A stretch of 64,000 nucleotides of DNA, taken from Micromonospora citrea (GTDB taxonomy: Bacteria > Actinomycetota > Actinomycetes > Mycobacteriales > Micromonosporaceae). The first letter of the stretch is position 1; the number at the start of each line of letters is the position of its first letter. Positions 46,306 through 53,878 of the stretch are shown piece by piece. The stretch covers positions 2,830,501 to 2,894,500 of the forward strand of contig NZ_FMHZ01000002.1 in NCBI RefSeq assembly GCF_900090315.1, in the 5' to 3' direction. Made by a program: the position numbers and the translations under genes. The notes beneath the pieces are model-generated. The model saw nothing but the letters and a program-made list of their open reading frames with translations, had not been told where the DNA came from and ran no database searches.

Positions 46306-47325
46306 GTGACGGCACCCCTACGCCGCTGGTTGACGCCTGTGGTGGCCGTGATCGCCGCCCTGGCCGTCTTCGCCGGACCCCTCCCGGCGGCGGCCGAACC
46401 CACCTCACCGCCCCAGCCCTCCGGACACGGAGACGACGAGCCCAAACTGCTCAACGACCTGATCGAGTCGCGGAACCGCAGCTACGTCCAGGCCAAGTCG
46501 AAGCTGGCGAAGTCGAAGAAGCGCCAGCTCGAGCTGGCCCTGGAGGTCGACCGGGCGCAGGCCGAACTGGCGGCGCTGGCCCCCCAGGTGAGCCAGATCG
46601 CCGCCCAGTCCTACCGGACGGGGCGCATCGGCGCGGTGTCGATGCTGCTGGACACCGCCAGCCCCGACTCGTTCGTCCGACGCGCCGCCGCGCTCGACGA
46701 GCTGAACCTGGTCAACTCCAAGAAGCTCGCCGAGGTCAACGCGGTCAAGAACCGCGCCGAGCAGGCCAAGCTGGCCCTCGACGCCGAGGTCCGCGAGCAG
46801 CAGAAGCTGACCAACGAGATGGCCCGCGGCAAGCGCGAGGCGGAGAAGGCTCTCGCGCTGGTCGGCGGCAGAGGGCTGACCGGCGGCAAGGTGGTCGCCA
46901 CGTCGCCGGTGGCCCGGATCGCGCCGGGGCGTACCGCCGACGGTGACTGGAAGCCCCTGTCGTGCACGGAGGACGACCCCACGACCTCCGGCTGCATCAC
47001 GGCGCGCACCCTGCACATGTACAAGGAGGTGAAGCGGGCCGGGTTCAACCGGTTCGTCGGCTGTTACCGCTCCGGCGGGCCGTACGAGCATCCGAAGGGC
47101 CGGGCCTGCGACTGGTCGTTGCAGCGGAGCGGCTTCTCCCCCTGGCACAACGACGACACCTACATGTACGGCAACAACCTGACCGCGTTCCTGGTGCGGA
47201 ACGCCGACCGACTCGGCATCTACTACGTGATCTGGAACCGGCAGATCTGGTTCCCGGCGACCGGCTGGAAGTCGTACAGCGGCCCGTCGAACCACACGGA
47301 CCACGTGCACGTGTCACTGCTCTGA
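46306..47325 (+). CDS. secreted coiled-coil protein with peptidase M15-like C-terminal domain
   Basis: A 339-residue exported protein: signal peptide (cleavage near AAAEP, about residue 30), a long coiled coil (about 45-180) like those of NlpC/P60 and RipA-type wall hydrolases, then a ~125-residue C-terminal domain with EHPKGRACDW and a final DHVHVSLL. The H-x(6)-D and HxH spacing matches the zinc ligands of M15/DacB-type peptidases and the ARB_07466-like family. It probably acts on peptidoglycan or as an activator. The c-di-AMP riboswitch directly upstream supports a wall role. Confidence 0.82.
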   Translation: MTAPLRRWLTPVVAVIAALAVFAGPLPAAAEPTSPPQPSGHGDDEPKLLNDLIESRNRSYVQAKSKLAKSKKRQLELALEVDRAQAELAALAPQVSQIAAQSYRTGRIGAVSMLLDTASPDSFVRRAAALDELNLVNSKKLAEVNAVKNRAEQAKLALDAEVREQQKLTNEMARGKREAEKALALVGGRGLTGGKVVATSPVARIAPGRTADGDWKPLSCTEDDPTTSGCITARTLHMYKEVKRAGFNRFVGCYRSGGPYEHPKGRACDWSLQRSGFSPWHNDDTYMYGNNLTAFLVRNADRLGIYYVIWNRQIWFPATGWKSYSGPSNHTDHVHVSLL

Positions 47326-47336
47326 CGCCGTACGAC

Positions 47337-47370
47337 ACAGGGCCGCCCCGCGTCCGCGGGGCGGCCCTGT
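47337..47370. terminator. 16-bp perfect bidirectional hairpin terminator
   Basis: ACAGGGCCGCCCCGCG (47337-47352) pairs perfectly with 47355-47370 around TC, between the convergent peptidase-like and carbonic anhydrase genes. Confidence 0.85.
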
Positions 47371-47389
47371 CGCTTCGTGCGGGAGCGGG

Positions 47390-48169
47390 TCAGGCGACGG
47401 CGGCAGCGGCGGCCGGCGCGTGAGCGCCGTCGGTGGCGGCCCGCGCCCCGTCGACCGCGTCCAGGTGGGCCGGCACGGAGGCCACCACCCGCGCCTCACC
47501 GGCGGCCAGCCGGTAGGACATGCCGACCACGGCGCACCGCCCGGCGGCCACCTCGGCGGCGAGCACGGCCGAACGGTCCAGCATCGCCTCGACGGTGCAC
47601 CCGATGTGGATGTCGACGATGCGGTCGATGTCGTCCACCCCCTCGGCCGCGGCGCGGCGCAGGCTGGGCACCACGGCGTCGACCACGGCCGGCAGGTGCC
47701 CCGGCGGAGGGGTGCCGGTGGCGTCCGCGGCACGGGCGGCCTGGACGGCCCCGCAGGAGTCGTGCCCGAGCACCACCACCAGCGGCGTGCCCAGGATCGT
47801 CACCGCGTACTCCACGCTGCCCAGCACCTCGGGCCCGACCGTGTGCCCGGCGGTGCGGACGACGAAGAGGTCGCCGAGGCCGCGATCGAAGATGATCTCG
47901 GCGGCGAGCCGGGAGTCGGAGCAGCCGACGATGACCGCGAACGGGTGCTGCCCGTCGGCCACCGCGGCGCGGTGCCCGGCGTCCTGGTTGGGGTGGTGCG
48001 GGGCGCCGGTCACGAACCTCCGGTTGCCGGCGTGCAGCTCGGCGAGCGCCTGCGCGGGGTCGGCCGGGGTGGCCGACGCGGCCCGTACGGCAGCGGCGGC
48101 TGCCGTGGCCGGCTGCGCGGAATCCTGTTCCGGGCCCGGCTGAGTGCCGGGGGATCCGGGACGGCTCAT
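47390..48169 (-). CDS. beta-carbonic anhydrase
   Basis: A 259-residue enzyme interconverting carbon dioxide and bicarbonate. Zinc ligands and catalytic dyad are present: VGCSDSR (Cys, Asp-Arg) and GHDSCGAV (His, Cys). The N-terminal ~40 residues are Ala/Pro-rich without a clear signal peptide. ATG 48169 has GAGGTG at good distance; a GTG three codons earlier (48178) is also possible. A promoter (TTGACG, 17 bp, GAACGT) lies about 70 bp upstream. Confidence 0.92.
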   Translation of the reverse strand: MSRPGSPGTQPGPEQDSAQPATAAAAAVRAASATPADPAQALAELHAGNRRFVTGAPHHPNQDAGHRAAVADGQHPFAVIVGCSDSRLAAEIIFDRGLGDLFVVRTAGHTVGPEVLGSVEYAVTILGTPLVVVLGHDSCGAVQAARAADATGTPPPGHLPAVVDAVVPSLRRAAAEGVDDIDRIVDIHIGCTVEAMLDRSAVLAAEVAAGRCAVVGMSYRLAAGEARVVASVPAHLDAVDGARAATDGAHAPAAAAAVA

Positions 48170-48237
48170 CTCCCTCACCTCGCCCTTTACGCGAAAGACC
48201 TGGTCATCCCGGCCGACGCTGGGCGCGGGCTGCCCCC

Positions 48238-48266
48238 ACGTTCACACGCACCCGAAGGTACGTCAA
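48238..48266 (-). promoter_or_regulatory. candidate carbonic anhydrase promoter
   Basis: On the minus strand, TTGACG (48261-48266) and GAACGT (48238-48243) are separated by 17 bp. The -10 is only partly consensus. Confidence 0.4.
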
Positions 48267-48364
48267 GGGATGCGTGATATGTGCTTCATATGTTTGTCGG
48301 CACCCGGCGGGGACGGGGCGAGGGCCTGGCGGAAGACCCGAAGGGTGCGCCATACGATGGCCAC

Positions 48365-48703
48365 ATGGCGACGACAGGGGAGAACGGGAGCACCCGGAAC
48401 TGGACGTTCCTCACCAACCACGGTCACGTGCTGCTCGCCATCGCCCGTAACCCCACCGCCCGGCTGCGCGACGTCGCGGACGAGGTGGGCGTCACCGAAC
48501 GCGCCGCCCAGGCGATCGTCGCGGACCTGGAGGCCGGCGGTTACCTGCACCGCACCCGGGTGGGCCGACGCAACGAGTACACGCTCAACCCGGCCGGGCG
48601 GTTCCGGCACCCCGCCGAGGCGGACCGACAGGTCGGCGCGCTGCTGGCCCTCTTCGCGGACGACGACGCAGAGGGCTCCGACACACCTGAGGCCGCGGGC
48701 TGA
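48365..48703 (+). CDS. winged-helix transcriptional regulator (MarR/ArsR-like)
   Basis: A 112-residue protein with a winged helix (NHGHVLLAIARNPTARLRDVADEVGVTERAAQAIVADLEAGGYL ... RRNEYTLNP), followed by a short helical tail. ATG 48365 is chosen; TACGAT 8 bp upstream resembles a -10 box, so the gene may be leaderless. It is divergent from the carbonic anhydrase gene, which may be its target. Confidence 0.8.
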   Translation: MATTGENGSTRNWTFLTNHGHVLLAIARNPTARLRDVADEVGVTERAAQAIVADLEAGGYLHRTRVGRRNEYTLNPAGRFRHPAEADRQVGALLALFADDDAEGSDTPEAAG

Positions 48704-48778
48704 CGCGGCCCGAGCTGGCGGGCCTGCTCGTCCCAGAACCCCTGGTCGTGGTCCGGATCCGGCCGACGGGCCGGACGG

Positions 48779-49471
48779 TCAGCCGGCGCGGGCGACGGGG
48801 CCGATCAGCTGGCGTTCGGTGGGGGTCATGCTGAGCATCACCCACTGCACCTTGCCCTTGGTGATCAGGCCGACCATCTCGGGGTGCAGCTGGGTGAACC
48901 AACTCTGCACACTCGCCAGGCCCAGCGCGCTCGCCGCCGTCGCGGCCTCCGTCTCCACCAACCGCTGGAGCAGCACGATGTCGCTGCGTACCAGCGCCTC
49001 GACATCCCAGCCGGCCAGGTCGTCGCGGACCACCAGGGTGGCCCGCCACGGCGCGCTGAGGCCCGAGTCAGGGCCGGTGACCGGGCCGGTGTCGATCACG
49101 ATGAGCTGCGGCTCGGTCGGGCTGGCCGCAGTCGGTGGCGGAACGCCCGGCGGCAGGAACGAGGCGACGTCCCGGCCGATGACGCAGCGCCGCAGGAAGG
49201 AGTCCCACTCCTGCTCGCGGGCGGTCTGGATGAACAGCCGAGCACCGATCGCGAGGGCGCGGAAGGCGAGCAGTTCGGCGCAGCGTACGCCGCCGGTCAG
49301 CAGCAGCCGCGTCGGTTCGGCCCGGAACAGGCGCAGCCCCACCGGCTCCTGCTGCCGACTGCGCCCGACGACCAGGCCGCCGCCCCCGGCAACCAGGTTC
49401 AGACCGCCGACCGTGGCGGTGTCGGCGATGTGCGACCCCATCCGGCTGCCGGGGAAGGCGACGCTCTTCAC
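48779..49471 (-). CDS. type VII secretion-associated protein, unknown function
   Basis: A 230-residue soluble protein coupled by GTGA overlap to eccE. Its N-terminal half (GGLNLVAGGGGLVVGRS and RLLLTGGVRCAELLAFRALAIGA) looks like a nucleotide-fold strand-loop-helix without a P-loop, somewhat like the degenerate FtsK/SpoIIIE folds, and the rest is alpha/beta. I recognise no named family. Fusion-like coupling to eccE implies that it works in the same secretion machine. Confidence 0.7.
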   Translation of the reverse strand: MKSVAFPGSRMGSHIADTATVGGLNLVAGGGGLVVGRSRQQEPVGLRLFRAEPTRLLLTGGVRCAELLAFRALAIGARLFIQTAREQEWDSFLRRCVIGRDVASFLPPGVPPPTAASPTEPQLIVIDTGPVTGPDSGLSAPWRATLVVRDDLAGWDVEALVRSDIVLLQRLVETEAATAASALGLASVQSWFTQLHPEMVGLITKGKVQWVMLSMTPTERQLIGPVARAG

Positions 49472-51018
49472 GGCAGGAAACCTCCGAGCGGAAGCGTGGC
49501 GGCCACGCCGTGCGCGTGCTCGCCGTCGAGTCGTTGCAGCCGACCGCCGTAGCTGCGGATCGCCTCGTGCAGGGCCTGGTCGGCGGCGGCCAGTGCGGTC
49601 GGATCAGTGCCCATCAGGCGGAACGCCACCTCCACGGCGACGTCGTCGCCGGCGGTGCGGCTGGCCGCGATCGACACCACGCTGGCGGCGGGCAGTCCCC
49701 GCAGCAACGGGTCGACCTCCCACGGCCGGCGGGGCCAGGCCAGCATCCGGTGACAGCTCTGCGGGGCGCCCTGGGTCGACCAGCCCCGCCAGGTCTCCCG
49801 GGCCAGCGGTTGCTCCCCCGCGGCGCCGGGCGCCCCACCGGTCAGGTGGGTGAGGGCGACGACGGCAGCGAGCACCTCGTCCCGGTTGAGCATCCGGGCG
49901 GTCACCCGCTCCTGCCGAAGCTGCCGCCGCGTCCGCCGAATCGCCGCGGTGAGCGTCGGGCGCAGGTCACGGTCGGCGTGGAAGTCGGGGGTCCGCGCGG
50001 CCTGGAGCACCACCCAGGCTTGCCGGCTGGCCGGCACGTCCCCGTTGGTCAACTCCCGGTATGCCCGGTCCACCGCCACCGCGCCGGAGCGGGCGCGCGG
50101 TGCCGGCGTCACCTGGATCAGCAACTGCACCGCCACCGGGGGCGCCTTCTCGTCGGCCGCCGGCAGGAGCGAGGCCGGGGACGGCAGAGCCTGGGGCGCG
50201 CTCATCAGCAGGGCGCCCTCGGTCGGATCGACCTCGAAGACGGCGCTCAGCCCGCCCCGATGGGTCAGCAGGACGGCCGGCTGGTCGTCGACCTCGATGG
50301 TTTCCAGCTCGACGCCGCGCTCCAGCTGGGCCAGCAGCTGCACGGCGGCGTCCCTGTCCGCGGCGGTGAGCTGCCGGCGTCGGCCTCGGTAACCCCACCA
50401 GACCGAGATCCACTGGTACAGCCACCGGTTGCGGAATCGGATCATCGTCGGGGTGAGCAGCAGCACCGCCACGGTGGCCACCGTGGCGGTGAGCGGCACG
50501 CCGTGCGGGGAGGCGGCGAGCACCGCCGCCGCACCGGCCTGCCATGCCACCAGTTGGGCGACGTTGATGCCGCCGATCCCGAGGGCGGCCTGGTGTGGTC
50601 GTACCGCTCGAGTGGCCCCGGCCCCGACCGCCTCGTCGGCGGCGGCAGCGGCGGACTGGGGGGCGGCGGGAGCGGCGGCGGCCTGCGGGGGTGGCGCGGC
50701 CTGAGCCTGCGCCGTGGTGCCGGCCTGAGCCTGCGCCGTGGTGCCGGCCTGTGCGGCCGTCGCCGCCCGTGCCGTACCGGCCGCCTGGCTCACGTACGCG
50801 GTGCCGACGGTTGCCCGGCCCTGCCCGCGCTGTGCCACCACGTCCTGCCGCGGGCCGGCGCCGGCCCGGCTCACCGTCGGCGCGGGCGCCGGCACGCCGG
50901 CCTGCTGCGGTGGTGCCACCCGTGGCGCGGGCGGCACCTGCCGAGCCGGTTGAGCGGCCGCACCCGGATGATGCTGCCAACCCGGTTCGCCCGGCCGTGC
51001 CGCACCCGGATGCGTCAC
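49468..51018 (-). CDS. eccE: type VII secretion protein EccE
   Basis: A 516-residue membrane component of the ESX secretion apparatus. An unusually long disordered N-terminus of about 140 residues, rich in Pro, Gln, Ala and Thr with repeated AGTTAQAQ units, precedes two membrane segments (about 155-200) and the basic RWLYQWISVWWGYRGRRR border that is typical of EccE. The C-terminal ~300 residues form the cytoplasmic EccE domain. GTG 51018 follows an AGGAGG site. It overlaps the downstream 230-residue protein gene. Confidence 0.82.
   Translation of the reverse strand: MTHPGAARPGEPGWQHHPGAAAQPARQVPPAPRVAPPQQAGVPAPAPTVSRAGAGPRQDVVAQRGQGRATVGTAYVSQAAGTARAATAAQAGTTAQAQAGTTAQAQAAPPPQAAAAPAAPQSAAAAADEAVGAGATRAVRPHQAALGIGGINVAQLVAWQAGAAAVLAASPHGVPLTATVATVAVLLLTPTMIRFRNRWLYQWISVWWGYRGRRRQLTAADRDAAVQLLAQLERGVELETIEVDDQPAVLLTHRGGLSAVFEVDPTEGALLMSAPQALPSPASLLPAADEKAPPVAVQLLIQVTPAPRARSGAVAVDRAYRELTNGDVPASRQAWVVLQAARTPDFHADRDLRPTLTAAIRRTRRQLRQERVTARMLNRDEVLAAVVALTHLTGGAPGAAGEQPLARETWRGWSTQGAPQSCHRMLAWPRRPWEVDPLLRGLPAASVVSIAASRTAGDDVAVEVAFRLMGTDPTALAAADQALHEAIRSYGGRLQRLDGEHAHGVAATLPLGGFLP
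50700..50747. repeat. 24-bp direct repeat in eccE
   Basis: Two exact copies of a 24-bp unit beginning CCTGAGCCTGCGCCG encode the repeated AGTTAQAQ octapeptides in the disordered N-terminus of EccE. Confidence 0.8.
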
Positions 51019-51049
51019 CTCGCGTCCCTCCTCACCTGGGTCGGCCCGC

Positions 51050-52729
51050 TCAACGACCGATCGCGGCGCGGATGTCTGCCACCGTCACGGTACGCAGGTC
51101 GTCGAGGCTGGGCCGCTGACCGGACTGACGGAGCCGTTGCGCCTGAGCCTTGCGGACGCCCTCGAAGAGCTTGCGGGCCTCGCGGGCGTTGCCGAAGTTC
51201 TGGTCCCGCTCGATGGTGCCGAAGTGCGCCTGGAGCAGATCGGGGACCCCGTCGGCGAGCAGATACTCGTCGCGCCGGGCCATCCGCTCCACGATGACGA
51301 CCAGTTGCTCGGGGCTGTAGTTGCCGAACTCGATGGTCTTCGCGAAACGGGACGCCAGACCCGGGTTGGCGTCGAGGAACTGGAGCATCTCCCCGGTGTA
51401 GCCGGCGGCGATGACGGCCACCTCGTCGCGGTGATCCTCCATCAGCTTGACCAGCGTGTCGATGGCCTCCTGCCCGAAGTCGCCACCGCTGCCGAAGGAG
51501 CGGGAGAGGGTGTACGCCTCGTCGATGAAGAGCACCCCGCCCCGGGCCAGGTCGAAGGCGGCAGCCGTCTTCTCGGCCGTGTGGCCGAGGTACTGGCCGA
51601 CGAGGTCCCGCCGGGACACCTCCCGGAACGGGCCACCGGGAAGCGCGCCGAGCGCCGCCAGCAGCTCGCCGTAGATGCGGGCCACGGTGGTCTTGCCGGT
51701 GCCGGGCGCGCCCGCGAAGATCAGGTGGTGGCTGACCGCGCCGACCGGCAGGCCGGCGCTGCGCCGCCACTCGTTCACCTGGAGCTCGTCGATGAGCGCG
51801 CGGACCTCCGCCTTCACCGACTCCAGGCCGACCATCGCCTCGAGTTCGGCGAGCAGCTTCTCCGTGCGTGCGGTGTCCTGCTGCTTCACGGCCTGGGCCG
51901 CCTCGGCCCCGAAGGTGGCACGCTGGCTGACGGTCCCCTCCACGATGGTCGGCGTGGCGCCGTCGGCCACGTCGATCGCCGGCAGTCCGGTGTTCTCGGT
52001 GGTGCACTCCTCGACCGTGCCGTGGCAGCCGCGGGCGAAGGAGATGGCCGGGCCGCGGGTGTCGCGGATCCGGCAGCGGCGCAGCACCGGGGCGCTCTGG
52101 TGCACCACGGCCACGCCGGCGTAGCCGGTCTGGGAGATGTCACAGGCCTCGATGGTCGGGCGGCCGTACTGATAGACGTAGATGCCACGGTTGCCGCAGC
52201 GGGTGACCGTGCTGGTGCGGATCGTCGGGGTGGCGCCGATGCGGACGATGATCCCGTCCTCGGTCAGGTCGCTGAACTCGCACCCCTCCACGGTGCCGTC
52301 GGAATCGTCGACGACGAGCCCGTAGCGGGCGCCGGTGACCCGGCAGCGGGTCAGCGTGAACTCCGACCGGCTGGCCACCGAGACGGCCGGGCCGAAACCG
52401 GCGCTCAGCTCGCACCCGGTCATGCTGAGCGTCGCCCGGTCGACCGTCACGACCGGTGCGTCTCCGGCCTTGAGGACCAGGTCACGCAGCTCCAGGCGGC
52501 CGGAGTTGCAGGACACCGTGGGGTACGCCCCGGACGAGGCGTCGATGGTGACCGTGCCGGCGCCCTCCGCGGCCACGATGGTGGCTCCGCGATCGTTGAC
52601 GAACAACGCCTCGTAGTAGGTGCCGGGGCTGACCGAGACGACGGCGTCGTCGTCCGCCGCCGCGAGCGCGTCACCGATGGACGGATAGGCGCCGGGCTGG
52701 TCCGGGGAGACGGTAAGGGTGCGCGTCAT
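51050..52729 (-). CDS. EccA-position AAA+ ATPase fused to a right-handed beta-helix
   Basis: A 559-residue protein. Residues 1-270 are a right-handed parallel beta-helix (pectate-lyase/NosD-like repeats of about 22 residues, e.g. GPAVSVASRSEFTLTRCRV, then GIIVRIGATPTIRTSTVTRC). Residues 290-559 form a CbxX/SpoVK-type AAA+ domain with Walker A GAPGTGKTT (about 339-347), Walker B GVLFIDEAYTL (about 400) and an arginine-finger region NPGLASRF. In mycobacterial ESX the matching protein EccA has N-terminal TPRs that bind substrates; here the beta-helix takes that place. It ends 31 bp before eccE. Confidence 0.88.
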   Translation of the reverse strand: MTRTLTVSPDQPGAYPSIGDALAAADDDAVVSVSPGTYYEALFVNDRGATIVAAEGAGTVTIDASSGAYPTVSCNSGRLELRDLVLKAGDAPVVTVDRATLSMTGCELSAGFGPAVSVASRSEFTLTRCRVTGARYGLVVDDSDGTVEGCEFSDLTEDGIIVRIGATPTIRTSTVTRCGNRGIYVYQYGRPTIEACDISQTGYAGVAVVHQSAPVLRRCRIRDTRGPAISFARGCHGTVEECTTENTGLPAIDVADGATPTIVEGTVSQRATFGAEAAQAVKQQDTARTEKLLAELEAMVGLESVKAEVRALIDELQVNEWRRSAGLPVGAVSHHLIFAGAPGTGKTTVARIYGELLAALGALPGGPFREVSRRDLVGQYLGHTAEKTAAAFDLARGGVLFIDEAYTLSRSFGSGGDFGQEAIDTLVKLMEDHRDEVAVIAAGYTGEMLQFLDANPGLASRFAKTIEFGNYSPEQLVVIVERMARRDEYLLADGVPDLLQAHFGTIERDQNFGNAREARKLFEGVRKAQAQRLRQSGQRPSLDDLRTVTVADIRAAIGR

Positions 52730-53012
52730 GGCTCCGGTCTTCGTGCGGCGGAAGGGTCACGCCGACGATATCCCAGGCGGTCGACACGGCGGGAGCCCCG
52801 TCGCCGCCAGCCGTACCGTCCCATTGGAAGCGGTGCGGGGCGGCGGGACCGGGTGCGTCGGCTGCCGGCGGGACCTGTCGGCGGTGCCGGAAGAGGGCTC
52901 GGCGCGGTCAGGTCGACGGCGGGCCGGCAGCCCGGTGCCGGCCCCGGCAGCACGGCGACGGGCCGCTAGGCTCGAGCCCGGACCGATGGCTGTACCGGGA
53001 GCGGGAGGACGG

Positions 53013-53396
53013 ATGGCGGAACCCCGGATGTTGCCGCTCGCGGCAGGCGGGCTGCTGGTCGACGGCACCGTCCACACGCACACCTCGATCCGCGGCGACC
53101 TCGCGCCCGACCTGCACCCGATGATCCGGCGCTTCCTGCACGAGCTGCCGAGCGGCCAGCGGGAGCGCTTCGCCGGCTGGTGCGCCGAGTCGGTCCTGCT
53201 CTCCGACCGGCTGTACGCGGCCGAGGCCGGCGGGGGGCCGCTGAGCCCGGCCCGGGCCCGGTCGCTGCTGTGGGGCGCGAAGGTGCGGGTGACCCGGGTC
53301 CGGGAGGAGGGCGACCCCCGCCACGGTGAGGTGCAGCCGCCCTGCCGCTCGTGCGCGGCCCTGCTCGACTGGTTCGGCGTGGAGGCGCTGGCATGA
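53013..53396 (+). CDS. YwqJ-like cytidine-deaminase-fold protein (putative toxin)
   Basis: A 127-residue stand-alone deaminase-fold protein. Catalytic pieces are CAE (Cys57, Glu59; in WCAESVLL) and PPCRSC (Cys111, Cys114), the C/H-A-E and PCxxC pattern of YwqJ-type deaminases, many of which are toxin domains of contact or type VII systems that edit nucleic acids or bases. It lacks any trafficking domain. GGGAGGA at 53003-53009 supports ATG 53013. Its stop overlaps the start of a SUKH-3 gene (ATGA), a typical toxin-immunity arrangement. Confidence 0.78.
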   Translation: MAEPRMLPLAAGGLLVDGTVHTHTSIRGDLAPDLHPMIRRFLHELPSGQRERFAGWCAESVLLSDRLYAAEAGGGPLSPARARSLLWGAKVRVTRVREEGDPRHGEVQPPCRSCAALLDWFGVEALA

Positions 53397-53878
53397 CCTC
53401 ACGCTTCCCGCCCCTGGTGGCCGAGACGCTCCAGGTCGCCGGCTGGGTTCCCGGCCGCCGCGACGACGAACGGGCCCGGCAGTGGGCGCTGAGACTGGCC
53501 GCCCTCGCGACGCCGGACGGCCGACAACACACCGTCGTCCGCGCCGCCGTCGAGGCGTACGCCGAATTCGGCGGCCTGCTGGTGCGCCCGCAGGGCGACG
53601 GAGAAGAGATCGCTCCCAGCACGTTCCACCTGGACCCGTTCCTGGTGAGCCACTCGGTGGCCACCCTCGCCGCGCTCGCCGCTGCCATCGGCGCGCCACT
53701 CACGCCGCTCGGCGAGGAGGGCGACGGCACCGGCATCCTCGCGGTCGACGAACCGGGGCGCGTGTTCGTGCTGGACCACAGCGGCGACTGGTATCTCGGC
53801 GAGCGCCTCGACGAGGCGATCACCGCGCTGGTGCTCGGCCGGCAGCCCCGCCGGATACGCCAGGACGGCAGCTGGTGA
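53393..53878 (+). CDS. SUKH-3 domain protein (putative immunity)
   Basis: A 161-residue SUKH-3 protein: FPPLVAETLQVAGWVPGR at the start, AVEAYAEFGGLLVRPQGDG in the middle, TFHLDPFLV, then GAPLTPLGEEGDG and GRVFVLDHSGDWYLG, all in family order. SUKH proteins neutralise polymorphic toxins, including deaminases and nucleases. It is sandwiched by 4-nt overlaps between the deaminase and the SseB-like gene, so all three are made together. Confidence 0.88.
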   Translation: MTSRFPPLVAETLQVAGWVPGRRDDERARQWALRLAALATPDGRQHTVVRAAVEAYAEFGGLLVRPQGDGEEIAPSTFHLDPFLVSHSVATLAALAAAIGAPLTPLGEEGDGTGILAVDEPGRVFVLDHSGDWYLGERLDEAITALVLGRQPRRIRQDGSW

